Shown piece by piece: positions 15,633 through 23,758 of a stretch of 26,449 nt of DNA. Source of the stretch: Gemmatimonadota bacterium (GTDB lineage: Bacteria; Gemmatimonadota; Gemmatimonadetes; Gemmatimonadales; GWC2-71-9); the NCBI GenBank assembly GCA_027294815.1, contig JAPULP010000319.1, positions 1 through 26,449 of the forward strand. The letters are read 5' to 3'. Under the pieces are notes generated by a model. The model was not told the origin of the DNA and ran no database searches. It saw only the letters and a program-made list of their open reading frames with translations. Position 1 is the stretch's first letter. Every line of letters begins with the position of its first letter. The position numbers and the translations under genes are program-made.

Positions 15633-15700
15633 GGGATCGAGGGGCATCAAAACCTAGGAACAAACATGCCCCTCGATGCCCCTTGATACCCCTCGATCCC
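15633..15700 (+). terminator. Inverted repeat with tandem decamers between M28 gene and lepA
   Basis: The left arm 15633-15650 and right arm 15683-15700 are complementary over 18 bp with one mismatch. The right side consists of three tandem decamers (GCCCCTCGAT, GCCCCTTGAT, ACCCCTCGAT at 15668, 15678 and 15688), so the left arm can pair with more than one register. There is no strong T-run after it. Its place after the M28 stop suggests a terminator or repeat element. Confidence 0.5.
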
Positions 15701-15717
15701 TTTCCGCCTTACCGCCT

Positions 15718-15723
15718 TATATT
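15718..15723 (+). promoter_or_regulatory. Candidate -10 element of lepA
   Basis: TATATT (5 of 6 matches to TATAAT) ends 6 nt before the lepA ATG at 15730. The expected transcription start would fall at or next to the ATG, and no Shine-Dalgarno is present. No matching -35 hexamer was found. Confidence 0.45.
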
Positions 15724-15729
15724 CCCTCC

Positions 15730-17526
15730 ATGCATCAACAGCACGTCCGCAATTTCTGCATCGTCGCCCATATCGATCACGGGAAGTCCACACTCGCCGA
15801 TCGCATGATCGAGGCCACCGGGACGCTCGAGCAGCGTAAGATGCGATCCCAGGTCCTCGATACCATGGATCTCGAACGCGAACGTGGTATCACGATCAAA
15901 CTCAACGCGGTTCGAATGACCTTCATGCAAGGAGATACCGCGTACGAACTGAATCTCATCGATACGCCGGGACACGTGGACTTCACGTACGAAGTATCCC
16001 GCTCGCTCGCCGCATGCGAAGGCGCCGTGCTCGTCGTCGACGCCACCCAAGGCGTCCAGGCTCAAACGATCAGCAACCTTTTTCTCGCCACGGACGCCGG
16101 GCTGGAAATTGTTCCCGTCATCAACAAGATCGATCTGCCTGCGGCCGAACCGGAGCGTCGTGCGAAAGAGTTGGGAGATCTGATAGGGATCCCGCAGGAG
16201 GAGATCCTGAGAGTGTCGGCCAAGGCAGGCACCGGCGTCGACGAGTTGCTCGCTGCGATTATCGACCGCGTGCCGGCACCCGACGGAGACACCGATGGAC
16301 CGCTGCGTGCGTTGATTTTTGATTCTTACTACGACCGATACCGCGGCGCTGTTCCGAGTATTCGAGTCGTCGATGGAACGATCAAGGCAGGTATGGACAT
16401 CGCGTTTGGGTCGCACGCCGAGGATCGCTACGAAGTGGCCGAGGTTGGCTACTTGCAGCTCGGACGACACAAGATCGACACGCTGCGCGCCGGCCAGGTG
16501 GGATATGTCGTGGCGAATGTGCGGGGAGTCCAAGAAACGCGAGTCGGTGATACAGTGCTCGACGCCAACCACCCGGCAGCGACACACCTTCCGGGATACC
16601 GCGACATCCACTCAATGGTCTTTGCCGGCCTGTATCCCACCGAGAGCGTACGGTACGAAGAGCTTCGCGATGCGCTCGAAAAGTTGCAGCTCAACGATGG
16701 TGCGCTGCATTATGAACCAGAAACGTCCGTGGCGTTGGGGTTTGGGTTTCGCTGCGGCTTTCTGGGCCTGCTGCACATGGACATCGTGCGAGAACGCCTC
16801 GAACGCGAGTTCAACCTCGAGCTCATCACCACGGTTCCCAACGTGGAATACATCGTGCATTTCGCCAACGGCGAGCAAGAAGCCGTCGAGAATCCCACGA
16901 AGATGCCCACCGGCCCGCACGTCGACCGAGTGGAGGAACCGTATGTCAAGGCCCGAATTACGGCGCCTTCCGAATACATCGGCGGGATCATGGAATTGGG
17001 GAAAGAGCGGCGCGGTGACTACATCGGCATGGAATATATCGACACCGAGCGTGTGCAGTTCGAATGGGACTTTCCGCTAGGCGAAATCATCCTGGACTTT
17101 TACGACCGGCTGAAAACCGTTACCCGTGGTTACGCCGGCATGGACTACGAGTTCGACGGATATCGGCCGAGCAACTTGGTCAAACTCGACATGCTGATCA
17201 ACGGCGATGCCATTGATGCCTTCAGTGTCATCATTCACCGGGACAAAGCCCACGAATGGGGACGAAAACTGGCCAGCAAACTCCGCGAGTTGATTCCGCG
17301 ACAGCTCTTTGAGGTCGCCATTCAAGCCGCCATCGGAAACAAGATCGTATCGCGTGAGACCATCAAGCCACTGCGGAAGAACGTCACCGCCAAGTGCTAC
17401 GGCGGCGATATTACACGAAAGCGGAAGTTGCTCGAGAAACAAAAAGAAGGAAAACGGCGCATGAAACGGGTTGGCACAGTAGAAATCCCGCAGGAGGCGT
17501 TTCTGGCCGTGCTCAAGGTCGAGTAG
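15730..17526 (+). CDS. lepA: Elongation factor 4 (LepA), ribosomal GTPase
   Basis: Highly conserved translational GTPase that acts on the ribosome (back-translocase or initiation role); 598 residues, the normal length. The G domain begins MHQQHVRNFCIVAHIDHGKSTLADR with the P-loop AHIDHGKS, then DLERERGITIK, DTPGHVDF and NKIDLP. Family-specific stretches follow: GLYPTESVRYEELRDALEKLQLND, FGFRCGFLGLLHMDI and VKLDMLINGDAIDAFS. The C-terminal domain unique to LepA ends ETIKPLRKNVTAKCYGGDITRKRKLLEKQKEGKRRMK. The ATG at 15730 was chosen because it matches the family N-terminus; the frame is open upstream into the repeat. The leader may be absent (see the -10 candidate). Confidence 0.98.
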   Translation: MHQQHVRNFCIVAHIDHGKSTLADRMIEATGTLEQRKMRSQVLDTMDLERERGITIKLNAVRMTFMQGDTAYELNLIDTPGHVDFTYEVSRSLAACEGAVLVVDATQGVQAQTISNLFLATDAGLEIVPVINKIDLPAAEPERRAKELGDLIGIPQEEILRVSAKAGTGVDELLAAIIDRVPAPDGDTDGPLRALIFDSYYDRYRGAVPSIRVVDGTIKAGMDIAFGSHAEDRYEVAEVGYLQLGRHKIDTLRAGQVGYVVANVRGVQETRVGDTVLDANHPAATHLPGYRDIHSMVFAGLYPTESVRYEELRDALEKLQLNDGALHYEPETSVALGFGFRCGFLGLLHMDIVRERLEREFNLELITTVPNVEYIVHFANGEQEAVENPTKMPTGPHVDRVEEPYVKARITAPSEYIGGIMELGKERRGDYIGMEYIDTERVQFEWDFPLGEIILDFYDRLKTVTRGYAGMDYEFDGYRPSNLVKLDMLINGDAIDAFSVIIHRDKAHEWGRKLASKLRELIPRQLFEVAIQAAIGNKIVSRETIKPLRKNVTAKCYGGDITRKRKLLEKQKEGKRRMKRVGTVEIPQEAFLAVLKVE

Positions 17527-17583
17527 CATGGACACGCCTGCTCAATCACGGGTTCGTACGGGGGATTTCATTTCAAATTACAG

Positions 17584-17615
17584 ATTGCAAATTGCAAATT
17601 GCAAATTGCAAATTG
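17584..17615 (+). repeat. ATTGCAA heptamer tandem repeat
   Basis: Four full copies and one partial copy of the 7-mer ATTGCAA directly in tandem. It is AT-rich against a GC-rich background, in the 156-bp gap between lepA and the ROK kinase gene. Confidence 0.95.
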
Positions 17616-17617
17616 TC

Positions 17618-17651
17618 TCTGCCCCCGTGCCCCTCTGCCCCCGTGCCCCCG
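17618..17651 (+). repeat. C-rich 16-bp tandem repeat
   Basis: Two copies of a 16-bp unit of the form TCTGCCCCCGTGCCCC, each made of two 8-bp sub-units, immediately after the ATTGCAA array. They lie just upstream of the ROK kinase Shine-Dalgarno. Confidence 0.8.
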
Positions 17652-17671
17652 GCGGTGCAGCGGTGAGGGGG

Positions 17672-17676
17672 AAGGG
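17672..17676 (+). promoter_or_regulatory. Shine-Dalgarno deciding the ROK kinase start
   Basis: AAGGG, 6 nt before the GTG at 17683. The frame is open back to 17599, but that extension translates only the tandem repeats. Confidence 0.65.
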
Positions 17677-17682
17677 CGGCCC

Positions 17683-18663
17683 GTGCGAGTAATCGTCGGC
17701 GTGGATTTGGGCGGCACGAACATCGTCGTGGGAACCGTTTCCGAGGACGGAGAGCGGGTGGCCGGCGTCGAGCGGCGACGCACCCCAGCCGCCCACGGTC
17801 CCGACATGGTGGTGAAACACATCGTCGGAGCCGTGCGGGAATCCATCACTCAGGCAAAAGCGGTCTGGGGTTCCGAGGTCGAGGTGATCGGCATCGGTAT
17901 CGGGTCACCCGGACCGATCGACACCAAGAAGGGCATCGTGGTCACCAGCCCGAACCTTGGGTGGACCGACACGCCACTCCGCCAACTGGTGAGCGAAATT
18001 GTGGATCTTCCCGCCACGCTGGAGAACGACGCCAATTGCGCCGTGTTGGGCGAGTGGTGGCGCGGCGCGGCGCGAGGGGCGCAGGTCGTAGTCGGCGTGA
18101 CGATCGGAACGGGTGTCGGCGGCGGATTCGTGCTGGACGGCAAGATCTTCCACGGTGCGTCGGACGTGGCCGGCGAATTCGGCCACATGACGATTGACTC
18201 GACCGGCCGCCGCTGCGCGTGTGGCAATTACGGCTGCCTCGAAGCGTACGCGTCAGGACCCGCGATTGCGAAGCGGGCCATCGAAAGCATCGAGGCCGGC
18301 GCGACGTCCAGCCTTGCTACATATGTCGATGGTGATCTCTCGCGCATTACCGCCGAAGAGGTCTACCTGGCGGCAAACGACGGCGATGACCTCGCGCAGG
18401 AGGTGGTGCGCGATACCGCCCGGCTGCTGGGCGCGGGGATCGCAAATCTCGTCAACATCTGCAACCCGGAGATAGTGGTCGTGTGCGGAGGCGTGACTAC
18501 CGCGGGAGAAAAGCTCTTCAAGCCGCTGCGGGAGGAAGTGAGCCGGCGCGCATTTCGTCCGGCGGCAGACGCGTGTCGCATCGTCCCCGGCGAACTCCCG
18601 GGCACGGCGGGGGTGATCGGCGCGGTTGCGTCGTTCAAGCTGCAAACGACGGGCTCCACATGA
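17683..18663 (+). CDS. ROK-family sugar kinase (glucokinase-like)
   Basis: ATP-dependent hexose kinase of the ROK family, most like bacterial glucokinases; 326 residues. The phosphate-binding motif VDLGGTN is at residues 7-13. The catalytic Asp is D116 in ENDANCAVLGEW. IGTGVGGGFVLDGKI and EFGHMTI (H168) follow. The ROK zinc site CACGNYGCLE supplies C178, C180 and C185. No N-terminal helix-turn-helix is present, so it is an enzyme rather than a ROK repressor. The GTG start at 17683 has AAGGG 6 nt upstream. The stop overlaps the PfkB gene as ATGA. N-acetylglucosamine or other hexoses remain possible substrates. Confidence 0.9.
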   Translation: MRVIVGVDLGGTNIVVGTVSEDGERVAGVERRRTPAAHGPDMVVKHIVGAVRESITQAKAVWGSEVEVIGIGIGSPGPIDTKKGIVVTSPNLGWTDTPLRQLVSEIVDLPATLENDANCAVLGEWWRGAARGAQVVVGVTIGTGVGGGFVLDGKIFHGASDVAGEFGHMTIDSTGRRCACGNYGCLEAYASGPAIAKRAIESIEAGATSSLATYVDGDLSRITAEEVYLAANDGDDLAQEVVRDTARLLGAGIANLVNICNPEIVVVCGGVTTAGEKLFKPLREEVSRRAFRPAADACRIVPGELPGTAGVIGAVASFKLQTTGST

Positions 18664-19613
18664 AACGACTCGGGGTGGTGGGCACGATGGTCTGGGACAC
18701 CATCCACGGCCGCGCACCCCAATCGGAGCCAATCGAGGAATGGGGGGGCATCGCATACGCCTTGGCGGCGTTGGAGGCGTCGCTGCCCGAGGATTGGGAA
18801 CTGGTCCCATTAATAAAGGTAGGGAAAGACCTCGCCGCAGAGGCAAACACCTTTCTCAACCGGCTCACGCACCGCGCGGCGGCCGAGCGTTTTATCGAAG
18901 TCCCAGAACCCAACAACCGAGTGACACTCTTGTACGAGTCGGACAACCGGCGTGCCGAGCGCCTTAGCGGTGGTGTTCCCCCGTGGACGTGGGACCAACT
19001 CGGGCCGATGATTCGAGACGTCGATGCGCTCTACCTCAACTTCATATCGGGTTTCGAGATGGATCTGGAGACGGCCCGTTACTTGCGACACGCGTTCGCC
19101 GGCCCGATCTACGCTGATCTACACAGCCTCTTCTTGGGAATCGCCAGCGATGGGCTGCGACTGCCGCAAGAGGTACCGCAGCTCGATCTCTGGATGTCTT
19201 GCTTCGACGTCGTGCAAATCAACGAAGACGAGCTAGCTTTACTCGGGCCGGATCCGCTGGAAGTGGCCGCGCGCGCGTTATCGGCCGGTGTGCGGATGCT
19301 CGTCGTTACGCTCGGGCCCGAAGGAGCGGTGTATTTCACATCGCCGTCGTTTGCGTTCGCCGGCAGGTCCGACAGGTTACCCGTCGCCGGCCCGATACAG
19401 ACCACCCGCCTTCCGGTCGAGCGTGTGCTTGAGGCCGGCGACCCCACGGGGTGTGGAGACGTTTTTGGCGGGACCCTAGTCGGTCAGCTGGTGCGCGGCG
19501 TCGATGTCGAGCCCGCCATTGGAAAAGCCAACGCTTTCGCCCGGCGGAATCTGACCGTCCGAGGAGCTACGAACCTGCATTACCATCTTCGGGGGGAAAT
19601 CACCCCAACATGA
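18660..19613 (+). CDS. PfkB-family carbohydrate kinase
   Basis: Ribokinase-superfamily kinase of 317 residues. The N-terminus (LGVVGTMVWDTIHG and GGIAYALAALEA) is the usual substrate-lid region, with the di-glycine of the first PfkB signature in WGGIAYA. The second signature is GDPTGCGDVFGG, with the catalytic base D267 and the anion hole TGCGD. INEDEL marks the usual NxxE magnesium motif. The substrate is not clear; adenosine, fructose and ribose kinases share these marks. It overlaps the ROK kinase upstream and the GHKL ATPase downstream, both by ATGA, so the two kinases are likely made together. Confidence 0.85.
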   Translation: MKRLGVVGTMVWDTIHGRAPQSEPIEEWGGIAYALAALEASLPEDWELVPLIKVGKDLAAEANTFLNRLTHRAAAERFIEVPEPNNRVTLLYESDNRRAERLSGGVPPWTWDQLGPMIRDVDALYLNFISGFEMDLETARYLRHAFAGPIYADLHSLFLGIASDGLRLPQEVPQLDLWMSCFDVVQINEDELALLGPDPLEVAARALSAGVRMLVVTLGPEGAVYFTSPSFAFAGRSDRLPVAGPIQTTRLPVERVLEAGDPTGCGDVFGGTLVGQLVRGVDVEPAIGKANAFARRNLTVRGATNLHYHLRGEITPT

Positions 19614-20500
19614 CCCGGGTCGTGGAAGTGCCGGTGCACTTCGACCATGATACCTTCGATCAGTTTGCCGGTGCCTTCGGTGAGCCGAAGGACGAGCGCT
19701 TGCTGTTCGACGCCCACGCGACCAAGTGGGGGTCGCCCTACGGTCTCGTCGGCCTGCTGGCGGCCGGCCAGTGGCTGCAAGAGCAGCAGCGCACGAAGCC
19801 GCTCCTCACCATTCCCAACGACCGGGACGTCGCCCACTACTGGGCACGGACCGGCTTCTTTCGCAACGCCGAAAACTTCTTCGAATTACACGGCAAGATC
19901 CCGCATGTCTCCACGTCGGGGAGTTCGGACGTGTTGCTCGAAGTGACTCCGGTACGCGGTGCCAGCGACGTCCACGGCGTGGTGGACCGCATTCAGGACC
20001 GCGCAGCGGCCATTCTCCGAGAACTCGGGCTCCAGGCCCAGGCCACGATGGGGTTCGCCATGGCGCTTTCCGAAGCTTGTCAGAATATTGTAGAGCACGC
20101 CGGCACCGGGGGATGGGTCGCTGTCCAGGCGTATCATTGGCGCCGTCGATTGGGGCGACGCGTGGCGGTCATCGCCGTCGCAGACGCGGGAGTGGGGTTC
20201 CGCGCCTCGCTCGAATCGACGCAAGCACAGCGGGTGGGCGACCGCTGGAGTGATGCGGCAGCGCTCGAGGCGGCCATCTTCCAGGGCGTCAGTCGATTTC
20301 GTGATCCGGGTCGAGGCCAGGGTCTCTTGGGCATGCGGCGTTACGTGGATCGATGGAATGGCAAGCTGAGCCTCCGCAGCGGTACCGCGAGGCTATCCAT
20401 AGTTCCAGCGTGGGACGATGATGTCCCAATGGCCGACGGGCTTCCGGAATTTCCGGGCAGCCAAGTGCAGTTGATCATTCCAGCGAAACTGACGAATTGA
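19610..20500 (+). CDS. GHKL-type ATP-binding protein (anti-sigma/histidine-kinase-like)
   Basis: Protein of 296 residues with a C-terminal GHKL ATP-binding domain: N-box ALSEACQNIVEHA (about 151-163), G1 box ADAGVGF (about 192-198) and G2 box GRGQGLLGMRR (about 234-244). No histidine-phosphotransfer helix or transmembrane segment precedes it. The first 120 residues resemble an alpha/beta STAS-like sequence (VEVPVHFDHDTFDQFAGAF, PLLTIPNDRDVAHYWARTGFF). This arrangement is that of SpoIIAB/RsbW-like regulators or their relatives, not of a sensor kinase. The ATG at 19610 overlaps the PfkB stop. The partner is probably the next gene. Confidence 0.8.
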   Translation: MTRVVEVPVHFDHDTFDQFAGAFGEPKDERLLFDAHATKWGSPYGLVGLLAAGQWLQEQQRTKPLLTIPNDRDVAHYWARTGFFRNAENFFELHGKIPHVSTSGSSDVLLEVTPVRGASDVHGVVDRIQDRAAAILRELGLQAQATMGFAMALSEACQNIVEHAGTGGWVAVQAYHWRRRLGRRVAVIAVADAGVGFRASLESTQAQRVGDRWSDAAALEAAIFQGVSRFRDPGRGQGLLGMRRYVDRWNGKLSLRSGTARLSIVPAWDDDVPMADGLPEFPGSQVQLIIPAKLTN

Positions 20501-20505
20501 ACGCC

Positions 20506-21045
20506 ATGCCACCTATTGACCTGCGATGCATTCTCCGCGAGACGGTTTCCGCGATGTACGGCGACCTCGTCACCCGCTCCACCGGCCAAGCCGTGCGGTG
20601 CGGCGTCGAACAAGTGCTCGCGGAATATGACGGCGAGCAGATTGCGGTGATCGACTTCACGGGCGTTCGGTTACTCGACTTATCGTGCGCTGATGAGATC
20701 GTCGCCAAGCTCTTGTTACAGCACGGCCGGACGCGCCCGTTTCTGCTCCGCGGGATCAGTGAGGATCATCAAGACGTCTTGGAACCGGTGCTCGAGCGCC
20801 ACGGGCTCGCCGCCGTTGCTCAAGACCGCGGAGGCAAGCTGCGTCTGCTCGGCAAAATTGGCGAACAGGTACGCGTGGTCTTTACCATGCTCGCCGAGCG
20901 GGGAGCAGCAGGGGCGGGGGTGAAGGACGTGGCGGAGCACCTGGCCGTCCCGACCGCCACCGCACGTGAAGTTTGTGATGAGTTGCTAGAACGACGCTTG
21001 GCCATGGCGGACGCCGCGGGTGGTCAGGTCATCTCACTAGCATGA
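20506..21045 (+). CDS. STAS-like domain protein with C-terminal winged helix
   Basis: Protein of 179 residues. The N-terminal part (about 10-105) resembles a STAS-like (DUF4325-type) fold: AVIDFTGVRLLDLSCADEIV is the beta-strand, loop and helix segment in which anti-sigma antagonists carry their phosphorylated Ser (LDLSCAD here). The C-terminal 60 residues (VFTMLAERGAAGAGVKDVAEHLAVPTATA and onward) read as a winged helix of MarR/IclR style, so DNA binding is possible. I chose the ATG at 20506; a TTG at 20497, overlapping the upstream stop as TTGA, is the alternative, and neither has a clear Shine-Dalgarno. Its position behind a GHKL ATPase suggests a partner-switching pair. Confidence 0.68.
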   Translation: MPPIDLRCILRETVSAMYGDLVTRSTGQAVRCGVEQVLAEYDGEQIAVIDFTGVRLLDLSCADEIVAKLLLQHGRTRPFLLRGISEDHQDVLEPVLERHGLAAVAQDRGGKLRLLGKIGEQVRVVFTMLAERGAAGAGVKDVAEHLAVPTATAREVCDELLERRLAMADAAGGQVISLA

Positions 21046-22199
21046 AGCAGCGCGAACCGGGGCTCTCCACACGGGCTATCCACGGCCCGTTGGTTCGCCG
21101 CGCCTCCCAGTCACCGATCAATACCCCGGTGTATCAGAGCGCCACCTTTGTCAATCAAGTGGGTTCGTCGGACGAGGTGATGTACACCCGGTACGGCAAC
21201 AATCCCAACCAAATTGCGATCGCGAACCGGCTCGCCGCGCTGGAAGGTGCGGACGCCGCGATATTCCTCGCCAGCGGGATGGGAGCGACCGCCCTCGCTC
21301 ACCTGGCCGTGCTACAGTCCGGCGATCACCTCCTGGCCACCGACTGGGTGTACGGAGGGACGAGAGTCCTGTTCACACGCGAGTTGAGCCGACTCGGCAT
21401 CGACGTCACGTTCGTGGATCCTTCATCGACCAGAGAGTGGCGCAACCGCATGAGAAAGAGTACGCGCGCCATTTTCGTGGAGACCCCGACCAATCCATTG
21501 GCGCGGGTTCTCGACCTCGAGCCGCTCGCCAAGCTGTGCCAGGTCGAAGGAATGGTGCTCATCGTCGACTCGACGTTCGCCACGCCGATGAACTTTCGCC
21601 CAATCGAACACGGCGCCGACATAATCATTCACAGCGCTACGAAATACCTGAACGGGCATTCAGACGTCATTGCCGGCGCCGTCGTCTCCAATAACGATGT
21701 CATCGAGGTAGTCCGCGGCCTGCTCAAGACCTGGGGACAGTCCATCGACCCGCACGCCGCGTGGCTGATCGACCGCGGGATGAAGACGCTCGCTGTGCGC
21801 ATGGGGGCCCACAACCGCAACGCGCTGGCATTTGCGCGGTGGGCGTCTGAACATCCCCGGATTGGCGCGGTACACTATCCAGGGCTCGAGCATCACCCGG
21901 ACCACGAGTTGGCGAGGGAAATCCTCGACGGGTTCGGTGGAATCGTGGGACTCCAGCTCGACGGCGGACCGGAGGCTTCAGAACGAGTCCTGCGCCGGCT
22001 CCGCGTGGCGAGCCATGCCCCGAGCTTGGGTGGTGTGGAGACGTTGGTATCGGAGCCGCGTCTCACGTCACACGCGGAGTCGACAGCGAAGGAGCGCAAG
22101 GCGCAGGGTTTCCCGGACGGCTTCATCCGAGTCAGCGTCGGCATCGAAGACGTCGAGGACTTGATTGCCGATTTCAAACGCGCACTGTCAGGAACGTAG
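21042..22199 (+). CDS. Cys/Met-metabolism PLP-dependent enzyme (cystathionine synthase/lyase type)
   Basis: Fold-type I trans-sulfuration enzyme of 385 residues. Features: PVYQSATFV near the N-terminus, YTRYGNNPNQ (PLP phosphate contact from the neighbouring subunit), SGMGATALAHLAVLQSGDHLL, ETPTNP, DSTFATP, and the PLP lysine K201 in HSATKYLNGHSDV. SLGGVETLVSEP and FIRVSVGIEDVEDLIADF close the domain. Cystathionine gamma-synthase, cystathionine gamma-lyase, methionine gamma-lyase and O-acetylhomoserine sulfhydrylase share these motifs and cannot be separated here by eye. The ATG overlaps the upstream stop as ATGA; ftsE follows after 9 bp. Confidence 0.92.
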   Translation: MKQREPGLSTRAIHGPLVRRASQSPINTPVYQSATFVNQVGSSDEVMYTRYGNNPNQIAIANRLAALEGADAAIFLASGMGATALAHLAVLQSGDHLLATDWVYGGTRVLFTRELSRLGIDVTFVDPSSTREWRNRMRKSTRAIFVETPTNPLARVLDLEPLAKLCQVEGMVLIVDSTFATPMNFRPIEHGADIIIHSATKYLNGHSDVIAGAVVSNNDVIEVVRGLLKTWGQSIDPHAAWLIDRGMKTLAVRMGAHNRNALAFARWASEHPRIGAVHYPGLEHHPDHELAREILDGFGGIVGLQLDGGPEASERVLRRLRVASHAPSLGGVETLVSEPRLTSHAESTAKERKAQGFPDGFIRVSVGIEDVEDLIADFKRALSGT

Positions 22200-22208
22200 G
22201 ATTCGAGC

Positions 22209-22904
22209 GTGATCAAATTCGCCGGTGTGTACATGGCCTTTCCCAGCGGCTCGCTGGCGCTGCGCGATGTGTCACTGCACGTCGCCAAGGGCGAATTTGT
22301 CTTTCTCACCGGACACTCCGGAGCGGGGAAATCGACCGTGCTCAAGTTGGTGTACGCCGAGCATCTCCCGACACAGGGCGACGTCCGCGTTTCGGGGTTC
22401 AATACCGCAAAGCTGAATCGCCGTGAAGTGTCGCGCATGCGGCGTCGACTCGGCATCGTTTTTCAAGACTTCCGGCTGCTCGAAGACCGAACGGCGGAAG
22501 AGAACGTCGCGTTTTCGCTCGAAGTCACCGGAGCCAAGCGGAGTATCATCGCGCCCAAGGTGATGCGCGTGCTCGCCCAGGTCGGATTGACCGCCAAGGC
22601 ACACCAATACCCGGGTGAATTGTCCGGTGGCGAGCAGCAGCGCGTCGGCATCGCGCGCGCGCTCGTCAACGATCCGTTCGTTTTGCTCGCCGACGAGCCG
22701 ACTGGGAACCTCGACGAACGAGCAACGCGCGGAGTGTTGCGCTTGCTACGCGACATCAACGCGAACGGCACGGCAGTACTCATGGCGACGCACGACCTGG
22801 ATTTGGTACGCCACGCGAGCTACCGAACGGTCGAACTTCAGGGAGGCGCGATCGTTTTCGACTCGGGCATGGACCAACAGATCGTCTCGGAGGGAACAGC
22901 ATGA
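22209..22904 (+). CDS. ftsE: Cell-division ABC ATPase FtsE
   Basis: ATPase of the FtsEX complex, which controls septal peptidoglycan hydrolases; 231 residues, the usual size. Walker A GHSGAGKS at 35-42, Q-loop in VFQDFRLLEDRTAEENVAF, signature LSGGEQQR (about 138-145), Walker B VLLADEPTG and H-loop MATHDLDLV. FtsE rather than LolD or a MacB-type ATPase is indicated by the QDFRLL sequence and by ftsX following. The start is a GTG at 22209 with AGGA 7 nt upstream, overlapping the preceding stop codon. The stop overlaps ftsX as ATGA. Confidence 0.95.
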   Translation: MIKFAGVYMAFPSGSLALRDVSLHVAKGEFVFLTGHSGAGKSTVLKLVYAEHLPTQGDVRVSGFNTAKLNRREVSRMRRRLGIVFQDFRLLEDRTAEENVAFSLEVTGAKRSIIAPKVMRVLAQVGLTAKAHQYPGELSGGEQQRVGIARALVNDPFVLLADEPTGNLDERATRGVLRLLRDINANGTAVLMATHDLDLVRHASYRTVELQGGAIVFDSGMDQQIVSEGTA

Positions 22905-23758
22905 GACTCGCTTTCCGCGAAGCCTTACTTGCTTTCCGCCGCTGGCCGGCGCTCTCGATGCTTTCAGTGACGACCATCGCGTTCGCCCTCTTTGTCGCGA
23001 GTTTGTACGGACTCGTGGTGCTCAACTTGCACCGCACGCTGCAGAGCATCGAAGAGCGGGTCGAGGTCGTACTGTACGTCACGCGCGGCACGCCGATCGA
23101 GGTCATCACGTTGGCGATGGGAGACATCGAAGCATTCCCGGAAGTCGCCCAGGCCACGTTTGTCACCGCCGACGAGGCGCTGCAGCGAGCACAAAGCGAG
23201 CTCGTGGAGTTCCAAGGGATCTTCAGTGAATTCGAAACCAACCCGCTCCCGGCGTCCATCGAAGTCCGCCTGCAGCCGGGATTCCGCCAAACCGAGTCCG
23301 TCGCCGCCGTGGCGGAACGCCTGACCGGGTTTGCTTTCGCCGAAGACGTGCAGTACGGCTACGATTGGGTGGCAAAGTTGGACCGTCTCAGGGACATCGG
23401 CGCCGTCGTCGGGCTCATGATCGGCGGCGCGTTTGCGATCGCGTCCATCATCATCATCGGAACGACGATTCGCATGGCGGTCATGCAGCGCAGCCGCGAG
23501 ATCACCATCATGCGGCTGGTAGGCGCAACCGACGGCTTCATTCGGAGCCCCTTCCTGCTCGAGGGATGCATCAAGGGTGCCCTCGGCGGCATCGTGGCGC
23601 TGGGACTCTGCTACGCGGCGTACTCCGCCGTACATCGGTTGCTTTTCCAAGCGGAATTCTTCGACCAGACGCAAATGGCGTTCGTCGTGGCGGTCGGAAC
23701 CGCCCTCGGACTCCTGGCCAGTGCGACCAGCGTTGGAAGGCACCTGCGGCAGGTATGA
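22901..23758 (+). CDS. ftsX: Cell-division membrane protein FtsX
   Basis: Permease-like subunit of FtsEX, 285 residues. One helix at the N-terminus (about 18-45), a periplasmic loop of about 120 residues (VEVVLYVTRGTPIEVI to FAFAEDVQYGYDW), then three helices (about 168-192, 220-245 and 258-278). The loop is where EnvC-type activators bind in characterised systems. REITIMRLVGATDGFIRSPFLLEG is the conserved segment before the third helix. It overlaps ftsE and envC on both sides by ATGA, giving the ftsE-ftsX-envC order found in many diderm bacteria. Confidence 0.95.
   Translation: MRLAFREALLAFRRWPALSMLSVTTIAFALFVASLYGLVVLNLHRTLQSIEERVEVVLYVTRGTPIEVITLAMGDIEAFPEVAQATFVTADEALQRAQSELVEFQGIFSEFETNPLPASIEVRLQPGFRQTESVAAVAERLTGFAFAEDVQYGYDWVAKLDRLRDIGAVVGLMIGGAFAIASIIIIGTTIRMAVMQRSREITIMRLVGATDGFIRSPFLLEGCIKGALGGIVALGLCYAAYSAVHRLLFQAEFFDQTQMAFVVAVGTALGLLASATSVGRHLRQV

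Noticed and set aside
17584..17651. CRISPR array
   Set aside because: The units are 7-16 bp, directly tandem with no spacers, and no cas gene is present.
17599..17682. Upstream extension of the ROK kinase frame
   Set aside because: It only translates the tandem repeats; the GTG at 17683 has a Shine-Dalgarno and gives the family N-terminus.
23365..23754. Extension of the envC frame upstream into ftsX
   Set aside because: It lies entirely inside ftsX in another frame, and the ATG at 23755 starts a clear signal peptide with an ATGA overlap.
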